A stretch of DNA of 64,000 bases from Acanthopleura granulata. Lineage: Eukaryota; Mollusca; Polyplacophora; Chitonida; Chitonidae. Positions 27,201 to 35,300 of this stretch are shown piece after piece (the stretch's first letter is position 1; every line of letters starts with the position of its first letter). Below the pieces are notes generated by a model that searched no databases, was not told the origin of the DNA, and was given only the letters and a program-made list of their open reading frames with translations. The stretch spans positions 18,406,447 through 18,470,446 of the forward strand of contig JABBOT010000007.1 in assembly GCA_016165875.1 (NCBI GenBank), given 5' to 3'. The translations under genes were made by a program, and so were the position numbers.

Positions 27201-27782
27201 ATTAACCATTTAACGCAAGAATCGGCAATTCAGTGAGAGCAATTACAGCCACATGAATGTACAAACCAACAGTTGTCTCTATGGAAGCCGGACTGCACAA
27301 TAAATTATAAAGCATACATTCACCATCGTATTTCAATCTCTTGTTTGAAGCATACCTGAAAATCAACTCTTAAACATAGATTACTACTTCCAGGGAAATT
27401 TGTATGCCATAAGCGTTGTTTTTTTTTTCTTATATTTTCGGGGGGGGGGTTTGTTTTGTTTTTTTTTTACTTTTTACACGCTAAAGCACTTTTTAAATCG
27501 CACATTGAGAAATAAAATTCGAACGTTCCTTCTCGTCATGGACAATGCCAAGAATAACAATCTTACTGTCAGTAACTGCCATTGGCTCTTTCATCCTGCA
27601 AATCGGGATAAATGAGTCTGAGGTGCTCTTATACTATATTCAGTAATAGGGTATATATATTTAGCATGACATAAAAACGTCAAGGATTTAATTTGATCCT
27701 AATTCTCACCTGTGATTGCTGTGATCTTTACAGTGATCCCGCAGAGACACATCAGCGCGATCAGTGATCTGTGTCCAGCCAT
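3165..27782 (-). CDS. Tie-like receptor tyrosine kinase with seven EGF-like repeats (17 exons, 744 aa)
   Basis: Single-pass cell-surface receptor tyrosine kinase. Joined exons, in transcript order: 27782-27710, 17890-17759, 17180-17043, 13652-13515, 13319-13170, 12674-12540, 11667-11530, 11231-11070, 10251-10061, 9468-9282, 8745-8635, 6803-6619, 6033-5920, 5558-5488, 4945-4808, 4125-4026, 3236-3165. The total is 2235 nt with no frame break. Residues: signal peptide 1-24, EGF-like repeats 25-355, membrane span about 374-396, kinase about 447-720, tail 721-744. The kinase has a Gly-rich loop (GNGQFG 454-459), Lys478, helix C Glu495, HRDVAARN 583-590, DFG 603-605 and activation-loop Tyr613. The segments around [19 protein letters not shown] and LGGTPY resemble vertebrate Tie kinases as I know them; RET is next closest. 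No Ig or FNIII domain is seen. Ligand and pathway are unknown. Confidence 0.92.
4026..4125 (-). CDS. RTK exon 16: end of kinase C-lobe
   Basis: Residues 688-721. [20 protein letters not shown] holds the invariant CW and RP of helices H and I. The donor CAG/GTGCGT is strong and phase 0. Reading through it stays open for about 39 more codons before a stop, so intron retention would give a different tail. Confidence 0.92.
4808..4945 (-). CDS. RTK exon 15: kinase C-lobe
   Basis: Residues 642-687. [18 protein letters not shown] is the helix F region and [13 protein letters not shown] precedes helix H. Acceptor TTCAG, donor CCT/GTAAGT in phase 2. Confidence 0.92.
5488..5558 (-). CDS. RTK exon 14: P+1 loop
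   Basis: Residues 619-641 plus two bases. [13 protein letters not shown] is the tyrosine-kinase-type P+1 loop and APE-equivalent (ALE), followed by YTPQSD. The donor GATGT/GTGAGT leaves phase 2, completed by the first G of the next exon. Confidence 0.92.
5920..6033 (-). CDS. RTK exon 13: catalytic loop and DFG
   Basis: Residues 581-618. Catalytic loop HRDVAARN with the proton-acceptor Asp585, then VADFGLSK with the Mg-binding Asp603, and activation-loop Tyr613 (DDTYIK). All catalytic residues are intact, so an active kinase is expected. Phase 0-0, donor AAC/GTGAGT. Confidence 0.95.
6105..6340 (-). mobile_element. SINE family A
   Basis: Inverted copy in the RTK intron between exons 12 and 13. 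Tail (TTTATTTGATTGGTGTTTTA) at 6115, body with GGGCAGAGCCCAGG, and a diverged tRNA-like head near 6280-6340. Confidence 0.8.
6619..6803 (-). CDS. RTK exon 12: hinge, kinase insert and helix E
   Basis: Residues 519-580. The hinge strand [20 protein letters not shown] is followed by a Ser/Thr-rich insert and then helix E ([15 protein letters not shown]). The same layout, with FLRKSR followed by a Ser-rich insert, is characteristic of Tie kinases. Donor AAGCAG/GTAAGG, phase 0. Confidence 0.92.
6804..8634. other. RTK intron 11
   Basis: Intron between exons 11 and 12 (minus-strand order). Contains the truncated SINE at 7054-7205 and otherwise AT-rich sequence with no recognisable gene. Confidence 0.6.
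7054..7205 (-). mobile_element. SINE family A, 5'-truncated
   Basis: Tail and body only, including GGTGTTTTACGCCGTACTCA and GGAAACCGGGCAGAGCCCAG. Lies in the RTK intron between exons 11 and 12. Confidence 0.75.
8635..8745 (-). CDS. RTK exon 11: kinase helix C
   Basis: Residues 482-518. Helix C carries Glu495 in [12 protein letters not shown], the partner of Lys478, followed by [11 protein letters not shown], the strand 4-5 region. Phase 1-1, donor GGGCG/GTAAGT. Confidence 0.92.
9282..9468 (-). CDS. RTK exon 10: juxtamembrane and kinase N-lobe
   Basis: Residues 420-481. It holds a juxtamembrane Tyr431 (VYEPL), the Gly-rich loop GNGQFGKV (454-461) and the ATP-anchoring Lys478 in VQVAVKSL. Two tandem CAG acceptors six bases apart (exon start 9468 or 9462) are both phase 0, so two residues (SQ) may be optional. 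Donor CGAG/GTAAAA. Confidence 0.9.
10061..10251 (-). CDS. RTK exon 9: transmembrane segment and juxtamembrane start
   Basis: Residues 356-419. A hydrophobic span at about 374-396 (core [16 protein letters not shown]) is followed by the basic stop-transfer sequence [12 protein letters not shown] placed the donor at GGAAAT/GTAAAT, which leaves phase 0 as the next exon requires. A phase 0 alternative lies 18 nt earlier (GATG/GTGTTG) and would remove six juxtamembrane residues. Confidence 0.85.
10621..10783. repeat. 58-base tandem repeat, about 2.8 copies
   Basis: Units start at 10621, 10679 and 10737 with GGTTTCTTCCACTCGTG and end TTTAGTATCAGATGACACGA. In the intron between the last EGF exon and the membrane exon. 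Confidence 0.85.
11070..11231 (-). CDS. RTK exon 8: EGF-like repeat 7 and linker
   Basis: Residues 302-355. The repeat runs from [11 protein letters not shown] to GWVSEYC, followed by a short polar linker ([10 protein letters not shown]) that leads toward the membrane. Donor ACAG/GTGAGA, phase 1. No Ig or FNIII module follows, so the repeats sit close to the membrane. Confidence 0.92.
11530..11667 (-). CDS. RTK exon 7: EGF-like repeat 6
   Basis: Residues 256-301, starting [11 protein letters not shown] and ending GWDGVFCDE, with eight cysteines. Phase 1-1. Acceptor ATGCAG, donor GAAG/GTAGGT. Confidence 0.92.
12540..12674 (-). CDS. RTK exon 6: EGF-like repeat 5
   Basis: Residues 211-255, running [11 protein letters not shown] to GWMGAKCKI, with eight cysteines. 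The acceptor CCGCAG at 12675 fixes the phase 1 start. Donor AAATAC/GTAAGT. Part of it (SCDHVTGEC) is close to repeat 4 (TCDHVTGKC), which suggests that these two repeats arose by local duplication. Confidence 0.92.
13170..13319 (-). CDS. RTK exon 5: EGF-like repeat 4
   Basis: Residues 161-210, starting [11 protein letters not shown] and ending GWRGLKCEQ. Eight cysteines. At 150 nt it is slightly longer than its neighbours because of extra residues between cysteines 4 and 5 (NVISQND). Phase 1-1, donor CAGA/GTAAGA. Confidence 0.92.
13515..13652 (-). CDS. RTK exon 4: EGF-like repeat 3
   Basis: Residues 115-160, starting [11 protein letters not shown] and ending GYHGQKCDQ, with eight cysteines. 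Phase 1-1, donor CAAG/GTAAGT. It lies 3.4 kb from the previous exon, after an intron with no recognisable further EGF exon. Confidence 0.92.
13768..13800. repeat. Perfect 33-base palindrome
   Basis: AGAATGTAATTTACAT, one central A, then its exact reverse complement. Lies in the RTK intron just upstream of the EGF repeat 3 exon in transcript order. Confidence 0.9.
13801..17042. other. RTK intron 3, mostly featureless
   Basis: Intron between EGF exons 3 and 4. I looked for further Cys-rich phase 1-1 exons on the minus strand and found none. One SINE fragment at 16722-16846. Confidence 0.6.
16722..16846 (-). mobile_element. SINE family A fragment
   Basis: Inverted and diverged: ATGACGTACTCAAGAATATT, GGCCAGCATCATGG and GGCAGAGCCC are recognisable. 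The head is missing. Confidence 0.65.
17043..17180 (-). CDS. RTK exon 3: EGF-like repeat 2
   Basis: Residues 69-114, starting [11 protein letters not shown], with eight cysteines and the closing GWTGPKC turn. Symmetric phase 1-1 exon with acceptor TCCCAG and donor AAG/GTGAGC. Confidence 0.92.
17490..17628 (-). mobile_element. SINE family A fragment
   Basis: Inverted tail and body: TTACGCCATACTGAAGAATA, GCATTATGGTGGGAGGGAAC, ACCCACGACCATCCACAGG. In the intron between EGF exons 2 and 3. Confidence 0.7.
17759..17890 (-). CDS. RTK exon 2: EGF-like repeat 1
   Basis: Residues 25-68, starting [10 protein letters not shown], with eight cysteines in MEGF/laminin-type spacing. Phase 1 on both sides. 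Acceptor TTTTTTCAG, donor AAG/GTATGG. The Gly-Phe-Tyr-Gly turn between cysteines 1 and 2 is typical of the family. Confidence 0.92.
19611..19680. repeat. 24-base tandem repeat, three copies
   Basis: Three copies of CCGGTTTATCTCTCTACAGC plus CTCT, the last partial. Short array in RTK intron 1. Confidence 0.8.
20466..20520 (-). mobile_element. SINE family A tail fragment
   Basis: TTTATTTATTTACTTG then TTTCACGCCGTACTCAAGAA, the inverted 3' end only. It directly precedes the 45-base array. Confidence 0.55.
20521..20930. repeat. Minisatellite, about 45-base unit
   Basis: Eight to nine diverged units with the core CTTGACAAGGAAACCGAG, followed by CAGCCTC, AACAGAGAGC and CGCA. It starts at the end of the SINE tail fragment. 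Confidence 0.75.
22178..22450. repeat. GCGAG-rich inverted repeat block
   Basis: Many GCGAGG and CCTCGC motifs in both orientations. One clear hairpin: GTCAGGCAGCGA at 22367-22378 pairs with TCGCTACCTGAC at 22390-22401 with one mismatch. A larger pair of arms lies at about 22200-22290. Confidence 0.6.
24703..24783. repeat. CT-rich microsatellite
   Basis: Runs of CT interrupted twice by CCCCCTTCCTCCCCC. Confidence 0.9.
25008..25098 (-). mobile_element. SINE family A fragment, diverged
   Basis: GGCTAGCAGTTTTATGGCGT and AGAGCCCAGCGTAAACCA match the inverted body of family A at low similarity. Confidence 0.35.
27710..27782 (-). CDS. RTK exon 1: start codon and signal peptide
   Basis: ATG at 27782 in a strong Kozak context (A at -3, G at +4). 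It encodes 24 residues with the hydrophobic core [12 protein letters not shown]. The exon ends phase 1 at a consensus donor (CAG, then GTGAGA), matching the first EGF exon 9.8 kb downstream. The long gap leaves room for an unseen exon, but none is needed for the frame. Confidence 0.85.
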
Positions 27783-28214
27783 GATGAACAGAGGGTCCAA
27801 CGTTGTCGGGTGATAGCTTACAGAGAGAATCACTACGCCGGTGTTTCAGGCGACGCAGTGATAAGTTTTCTTGAGCTTATGTCCGTTTATCTCTCACATA
27901 AAAGATCGTACACCCTCTTGAGTCCTGGATCGTAATAATTAACAAGTGATTTTATCCAAATCACGTCTTTACAATGTAATACTTTATCAATATAAGTTTC
28001 CTTGAATAACAACATTCAATCCGTCCATTTGTACTTAGATTAGTCTTGGGTGCGGTTACTTGTAATAAATCCCAAACACTATAAATTAGTGACAATCTTC
28101 TCTCTCACGGAAGCCTCCCGTTCCCTTCTCCGATGATCGACTTTTGAATACTATTGTTATCAAAATCTCAATAGACCAGCACTTACATTTCCCGAAGGCA
28201 GATATGGTATAAAG

Positions 28215-28270
28215 CTAACAAGCACAGTGTCCATTCAGAAAACAATGTCTTAAATCGAGTTCTTCCAAGA
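28215..28270 (-). CDS. Unconfirmed terminal exon next to 28349-28541
   Basis: After the acceptor TTTTCTTCAG, the phase 1 frame reads VLEELDLRHCFLNGHCAC and then a stop at 28215. It would close a small Cys-rich secreted product if joined to the preceding candidate. Splice-site strength is the only evidence. Confidence 0.15.
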
Positions 28271-28348
28271 CTGAAGAAAACTTATGAAATCCTGAAAGTT
28301 TCTTTTTGTTTCGACCAAAGCACTTTGGTAAATCCCAACAGCTATTAC

Positions 28349-28541
28349 CTGGCTTAAAAATGCCTTGATATACAAGAGTAAACGTTATGTCATCACTGGT
28401 AGAGTTGCAACTGGTGTAAAGTTCTCTTGCACAACCTGCCGACAACAGCGACGCAGTGATGTTTATGGTGTTCGCACCGTCTGGCTTTACCACCGGGCGA
28501 CAGCTCCAGTCGTAGTGGGTGTCATAGGCAGTGATAGTCCG
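28349..28541 (-). CDS. Unconfirmed extracellular-type exon
   Basis: Open stretch reading TITAYDTHYDWSCRP and further to FTLVYQGIFKPG, with three cysteines and NIT and NST glycosylation sites. It ends at CCAG/GTAATA in phase 1, the same phase as the RTK signal exon, so it could feed the first EGF exon. The upstream boundary is weak (a TAG serves as stop or acceptor). It may instead be a decayed exon. Confidence 0.22.
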
Positions 28542-29427
28542 CTATGACTCCCGAGCACATCGTGATGCAATGAAGCCTGGACCGTCAGCTGCTACTAGGC
28601 CAACCTATAGCCTGTCAGACCATAACTTGAAGTTTTTCCGGAAAGGATCAAATTCTGCAACCGGCTGAGCACTTGTACTTTATGATTGAGAACTCATTAA
28701 AAGTCTCCACGAGGCGTGCCTCTTTTTTATGGGACTGGTCTCTGTTACGCGGACTTATACAATAGCTGTCTGTTATGCGGAGTGATAAGTCTTCGGAGAA
28801 AACACTCACCAGGACCATCGGTTTGGAGATTAAAGTCACTCGAAGACTCCGGTAAACAACCCAGAAACGCGAGTAGCCGTCTTTTCGCCTAGTATTCAGT
28901 TATAGCCCAAACATGTACACGTAAAAGCCTAAAATACACATTTCCCCCACGAAATGAAACCTGACCATATTGTACTTTCAGTTCTACATGCTGTAACTTT
29001 TAGAACCCCGTTCGTCGAAGAAGAACCCTTAACACTAATGTACAGAGCCATCTACTCGGTGGTGTAGCTATGTTTATCTGTTAATATTGAGATGTTTATT
29101 TATTTTAGGGACAGACACTATTATACATACCCTCTACACACATTTATAGTATCTAGGTATGGTCAGTTAAGAGTCACGCTGATGCAGTATACTGTGTCGT
29201 ACATATTGTTCAAGACCGTAACAACATTTGGAATACATCCAGATTTAGTCTACAGTGTTTAAGCAATTTGATAATCAATTAATAGACAGGCCATTTTCTT
29301 TCCTTAACAAAGCTTGAAAAAAAGTACCCATAGGCCCTTTTGCTCTTAAAAAGCTTTAATCCACGTAATTTTTCAATATATTTCACATGTATATATTTTA
29401 AGTTTTTCCATAATCTACTTACAACAG

Positions 29428-29515
29428 TTTATTTACTTATTTGGTTGGTGTCTTTAACGTCGTGCACATAGTGGATATTTGACTTATCCGACGACGGTCA
29501 GGTTTACCAGTGAAG
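29428..29515 (-). mobile_element. SINE family A tail, diverged
   Basis: TTTATTTACTTATTTGGTTG then GACTTATCCGACGACGGTCA. Resembles the inverted tail and body of family A. Low similarity. Confidence 0.4.
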
Positions 29516-30980
29516 CAAATAAAGAGCGGTCCTCTTGCAACGATGTATTCTCATAGGATACACTTATGGTGTAATTCATTTAATTAATTTCAATTCCACA
29601 TTTTCAGTTCCACGTCTAACCGTACAGCAAGAAACATTTACACGAATGATCATCCTCAAGGAAAACGTCGGAAATAATGCTTAACTTAATACAGAGAGAG
29701 AGAGAGAAAAAAGATTTCATATGATCTCAGAATGTGGACGGGCACTAAAAGAAATTTCCCAAGATCTACAGTGGCTCACATATAACTCTAATTGCCATCG
29801 TACATTAAAGTAAGATATTTCTGAGTGCAGCGTGAACAAGTAAGTAAACGGGTTTTCGAATTGACAAACCAAAGATCCTCAGAGACTAATCTTTGGCTGT
29901 GCACAATCAAACGTTCGCCACAGATACACCTAAATGTCAGAGGAGTGAGCCAAGTCGTCTATTATACACCAAAAACCTGTGGGCTGATGTAATGGGTCGC
30001 TCGAGCTATTCACGAGCTATTTCTTCCTCACTGTCGCGTTGGCTGATGTGAGGAACGTCGAATATCCTGTAAGCAGAAAATTGCGATCAGCCTGCCGGTA
30101 ATAACTTCCTTTTGACCAGTCATTGGCAGATATATTAGCCCTGGGACACCTGTTGGGGTCTTCTGGAAATTTTCATGGTAAGAAAAAAAAAATTGTGTTA
30201 CGCCACATCGCCTGCTGACATTGTCAGAATGAGGTCATTCTGAGAGCCTAGACCTAGCCTGGAGGCATTAGTCCTGATCTAAGCTTTGAGCGCCAGCACT
30301 ATTGTCCTTCTTTGTCATAAGAGTTTCAAAGCTTCTGTTTGTGTAAAAATAAAATGTTTAAAGGCTCGGCACACATATCCAGCATACAACAGCGCGTGAT
30401 ACAGGCCTTCGTGATCCTGGGTACTGCATGAATATTTGTAGTTGGAATGAGGAGTGAGAAATTGATAACTGACAGTGTTGTCAGATGGAGTTTCAACGGA
30501 GGCTATCGCCATGTGTGAAATGGAGGTTGATAACTGACTATCCTCGTGAAAGGAAAAAATGGGTCACTGACTGACTTTTCAGACACGAATCACGTGACCG
30601 TTCAACTGTTTTTCCAGGAACCACAAAAGGACCCTTTTTGCGACGTTTATAAACACTGATGTGCCTTTGACAAATGTCACTGTCGGGTAAGAGTTTTAAC
30701 CAATAAAACAAGGTAGCTAATCGCATAGCCTAACCATGTCGACTCCAGCCGATTCCACCGAGTTAAAAATAGACAATTACACCGAATGACTCTCAGGAGA
30801 GAGATGAACTTGTTGAAATTCGAGGGACACGATCCAGCTTTTAAAATAACCCTGACTCCTAAACCGTAAAATAATCTGTGTGGTCTGGGAGCGGGATCGA
30901 ATGAGAACACAGGTTGTCTTCTGTGTCTAGTTTCGTCTGTTATCTACATGGGAGAGTTACACACGTAAGGATAACTCTTC

Positions 30981-31160
30981 TCAGTAGTGCTCGGTAATGG
31001 ACTTTCGAGTAGACATTTTAGCAGCGAGAGATGCAACCCAGTGATGATAATTACACACCTTCATAGAAACCTCGCGCATGCCCCGAGGCGAAAAGCTGAC
31101 CGAATGAGCTTCAGTCAGAACACAGCTAATTAGAACTACAATCCCGCCCGTTACAAACAT
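30981..31160 (-). CDS. Unconfirmed short secreted-type ORF or first exon
   Basis: From ATG 31160 it encodes MFVTGGIVVLISCVLTEAHS, a good signal-peptide shape, then a polar stretch to a stop (59 residues). A possible donor AAG/GTGTGT at about 31053 would make it a first exon. I do not recognise a family. It lies 1.1 kb upstream of SLC22 exon 1A on the opposite strand. Confidence 0.2.
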   Translation of the reverse strand: MFVTGGIVVLISCVLTEAHSVSFSPRGMREVSMKVCNYHHWVASLAAKMSTRKSITEHY

Positions 31161-31241
31161 TATCCTTTGTTCACAAGTTTTCACTCGATGCCTATGTTTT
31201 GCAAAAAACTTGATAGAGATGGTCTATGGACTTTTCGACTA

Positions 31242-31242
<1 letters not shown>

Positions 31243-31275
<33 letters not shown>
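31243..31275. repeat. TA microsatellite
   Basis: About 16 uninterrupted TA units. Confidence 0.95.
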
Positions 31276-31279
<4 letters not shown>

Positions 31280-31914
31280 CCGGATGCAGGGTGGGGTAGA
31301 CTGGGTGTTAGATGTCGCGATGTAACCACCTCACTGATCAAGCTGGGGACGTCTGGGAGACCTTATTGATCAAGTGACCAACGTCACTGGTCAAGCTGGA
31401 TAAGAAGGCCCGACCTCATTAATCGCACGAATTCGCCACCTTGATGGTCAAACCGGACAAGTGTGCATGGCCTTACATGGGTCAATGTTCGCTTATGAGC
31501 CTATGAAAGATATAATAAAGGCGTACTATAGATAATGTACGAAAACAAATCAATTGCAAAGAACTACAGATCAACTGGTCAGACAAGTTTGTTAACCCCG
31601 CCTTTAGCTTTATGTTGATATTTTTATCCCCCTATATCCCTGCACAGAGAGTCTTTTACAGGCCTGCAAAGGAATGTTTAGGGTTTTTTGCTCCATGACT
31701 TATTCCAAGATCTGATTTTTTTAGGTTAATTTTTAATGATATTCCAATGTCGGTAGAACAATGTAGATATGGCACGGAATAAGAAAGCTAATGACCTACA
31801 GCTTATTCCTAACAGGCATTATCTTATGTGAGACATCTCTGAAGTGTTAAGCTTTGTTAGTCTGTAGCAGGGGAGTGTCTCTGTTATTATGTAACTGCAT
31901 TTTCGGTCTGTATC

Positions 31915-32236
31915 ACCAGTGTCTGTGTAAACCATTTTCTGTGATACTGTCTTTAGACGATTACCGGAGATACTTTCACTGAGAAGCTGAAACGGTGTCT
32001 GCATAAACTTCTATACCTGGGATATTGAGACTAATAAGCTAAAAAGATGTGAGCGTAAGCTTCTACAGGCGATACTTCAACCTAGAAGTTAAAACGGCGT
32101 CTTCCTAAACGTTTACTTGAGATATTGTGAATGACAAACGGAAACAGTGCCTGTGTAAACCTTTACCTTACAAACTGTCACTAAGAAGCTGAAACGGTGT
32201 CTATGTAATCTTCTATACCGGGGATTTGAATCCACC
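31915..32236. repeat. 50-base minisatellite ending at the exon 1A start codon
   Basis: About six units. Cores such as GTGTCTGTGTAAACC start at 31919, 31995, 32047, 32097, 32147 and 32197, the last four exactly 50 apart. The final unit runs into the ATG of exon 1A, so it probably forms the 5' UTR or core promoter. Confidence 0.8.
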
Positions 32237-32379
32237 ATGTATTTTGACGACATTTTTGCACACCTGGGTGAATTTGGGAATTTTCAGAAGGTCGTGTACT
32301 TTAGGCTATGTAATTCAGGGTTGGTTCTGGCATTCCACGCCTTTTTCGTCGTTTTTGCCACCTCTCTTCCCGACCACAG
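32237..32379 (+). CDS. SLC22 alternative first exon 1A
   Basis: ATG in a strong context (ACC before it). It encodes [20 protein letters not shown] and on through span 1 to LPDHR, 47 codons plus two bases, with donor CACAG/GTGAGT. It is the most divergent of the four (about 22 of 48 residues match 1B). It lies 14.9 kb from exon 2. A 50-base minisatellite runs right up to the start codon. Confidence 0.85.
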
Positions 32380-35300
32380 GTGAGTATTATTAATTATTAT
32401 TAAAAACAAAGAAAATAAAATAATGTGGTCAAGAGTTGACCGTTCTGGTATACTGATTCTGCGTTATTGACATCATGGATTTTTTTAAATCTAATTCTGC
32501 TGACGTGCGAAGACGCTGCTGTCAGGAGTGAAATCTCCCAACAATGTTTACCACGCACGTGCAGGTATGATACGATTGTTTTCATTGGTCTGGTTCTACT
32601 ATGTATATGCTGTAGGCTTTTACATTAAAAGGTGTCTCATAGTGACCAATAGGAGGTATCCGCATGGGGTAAGGTGTTCAAATTGTAAGCCAGTCAATTC
32701 ATGTCGTACATTCATCAAACTACCAGTGGTGATTCTGCTTGCATCTACACATCAGAACAAAACGTAACCAAGGGCAAGAAAGGTTTTCTTCGAGATTGTG
32801 TGCATTTCCAAATGGCTAGATTTGCGCACATACGGATTACCTGACAGCATACCACTAAAGTAAATAAAGTTAACAGAAACCTGCGTTACTTTCCGTCAGA
32901 GATTTTTCTCTGCGATTTCCATAACAAACCTTTCGAAATGGCGTCGATGAAATGAAAACGATTATAGTATATTTTTTCTTTTCTATTTTTCCTCAGTGCA
33001 CACATAGAGTTATTTTTTTACATATACTAAAGAGCTATATCATTGACCTGTAACATAAGAAAAAGACTACGCCTGTGCACCAGACAGTTGTCCGGCTACA
33101 CTTTTGGTGTGTCGTAGTTACTTCCCCTTGTATATCAGATCTTCAAAGCAGGTCTATAGAAAAACAAGGCGATTGCATGCTTCTGAGCTACGTGAGCATT
33201 TTTAATGTACAACATGGCACCTGGGGGAAATCACTACATCTCCCTAACTACCGACACCTGACAAGCAACCTGGTGTTATCAGCCTGCAGTCCATCATACC
33301 TTTGGTAGGTGGATTCGAACTGGCGACCTCAGTCGTCAACGGCTAGTATTGTTAAATTTACAACATCTGGCCAGCGTGAGCTCTGAAGACAAGCATGTTA
33401 CACTTAAAGCGCGGCTATAGTTGTCCACAAAGGCGTCAAACAAACGCACTGAAAGCTGATTCTCAGTATACAACCCTTAAACAAACAGGTTCTGGAATTA
33501 CGCAATGTATGTGTTCTTCAACTTCAACACAAGTTTAATGACTGTAAATAATGTAACACTGCAATATATATAAAAAATTACAAATCTTCATATCAGCATA
33601 GGCTTATATAATCCAAGGCGTTGCAAAAATCTACCATAGCCAGTGATCACATACAGTACAACCTATTTGGAAAGTTTTATACTTGTAACGGAGTAGAAAC
33701 CTACTAGTCTAGCAGTGGTTTTCCTCGGGCGGGGTCAGCGGTTAGTCTTCAGTGAGCCAGTGTTTTGCCGCAGGTGCGCCAAAGGTTAGCTGTAAGTGCA
33801 CCACTGGTTTGCCTTAGGAACGCCAATGATCTGCCTTAGGCTTGAATGTTGTCTGACCTACGTTCCCCAGCGTTCTGCCTTAGGTGTACCAGTGGTTAAC
33901 CATATGATTTATTTATAATGCTGGGCGCCGTCGTATGTGACATATTCTTGGGTACGGCACCAAACAATCAAATAAACAAAGAAATAAATCACAGTAACTT
34001 TCCACGCCTTCGTCAATGCATTAGCTCTGCCTGATTACAAGTACGTTATATTTTCCCCTCACATTAGTTACCTTCGCTCAGGTAGGTTACCTTTACACTG
34101 GTTTTCCCAGCTCCTCCTCACAGTGGTTACCCTCGCTCAGGTAAGTTATCACACCTCCTCACACTGGTGACCTTCTCTCAGGTATGTTACCACTCCTCCT
34201 CACACTGGTTACATTTACTCAGGTAAGTTATCAGTGGTGGCCTTCTCTCAGGTACGTTACTACTCTTCCACACACTGGTTACATTCACTCAGGTACGTTA
34301 CCATTCCTCCTCACACTGGTTACCTTCGCACAGGTAAATTACCACCCCTCCTCACAGTGGTTACCTTTTCTCAGGTAAGGTACCACTCCTCCTCATACTG
34401 GTTACCTTCGCTCAGGTAAGGTACCACCACTCCTCACACTGGTTAGCCTTTACGATTCTTTACTATTGGAAATACCAGTCCTAACTCATAATTACGTCAC
34501 GGCTGATTTTTTCCGATGCATTGTGGGAAATCCCGGTTGTAGAGGCGCCATTTTGTGAACCCGGCTTTTGCCAACAATTTCTTGGGGTAAATAATCGATG
34601 ATGGAATTAGGCTTTAGGGCTAATTTTTCGTGTTCTAGTTTAACCTTAGGCTTGTGCTTCGAGTCATCTCATTGCCTGGGTTAACCTGGGTGAAATTTGT
34701 GGCCTAAAAGGTAGATCACCTTGGTATGTTTTTTGTTTACGGTTACATACTTCTTTTGTGTGATGGGGCATCCGTAGCTCAGTCGGTTAGCACACTGGCG
34801 TAACGCAATGACCCAGAAGCCTCCCACCAGTACTGTCGCGGAGAGTTCAAGTCCAGCTCATGCTGGCTTCCTGTACGTGGGAAGGTCTGCCAGCAACCTG
34901 GTCGTGGGTTTCCGCCGGGCTCTGCCCGGTTTCCTCGCACCCTAATGTTGGCCGGCGTCGTATAAATGAAATATTCTTGAGTACGGCGTGAAACACCAAC
35001 CAAATAAATAAATAAATATTTTTGTGTGTGACGACTAACAAGCAGTTTACTTCATTCTTGACAAAGTTTTTTTTCTGGAAATCAATATAAAATATTTTTG
35101 TAATAGTCTGAGTAAGGACACTAGCCTTTTAGCTAGGGATACTAAAAAATAACGTGTGTGGATTTCTGACTCTTGCTCTTTCTTTGAGACCAGATCATCA
35201 GCTTCACCTACCTGTTTCTTTTAACAGTTAGAGTAAAATCTTATCTGAGGCAAAAGTATGGAATACCCGCGCTGAATTCACTGGATACGCATGAGCAGGT

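Larger units (their letters stand above)
17891..27709. other. RTK intron 1 (9.8 kb)
   Basis: No further EGF-type or other exon is recognisable on either strand. It contains the arrays at 19611-19680 and 20521-20930, SINE fragments, the GCGAG-rich hairpin block at 22178-22450, a CT-rich microsatellite at 24703-24783 and a duplicated 65-base block (26595-26660 and 26690-26755). Confidence 0.6.
27783..32236. other. Intergenic interval between the two divergent genes
   Basis: Likely holds the promoters of both genes. Only weak exon-like pieces are seen on the minus strand (28215-28541, a 19-codon stretch after a strong acceptor at 30066-30006, and 30981-31160). Also a diverged SINE (29428-29515), a TA microsatellite and a 50-base array. 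Confidence 0.5.

Noticed and set aside
30981..31184. Start of the signal-peptide-like ORF at 31184
   Set aside because: The codon there is GTG; the first ATG in frame is at 31160, which I used instead.
34763..34860. tRNA gene
   Set aside because: Head of a full-length SINE of a family repeated through the window.
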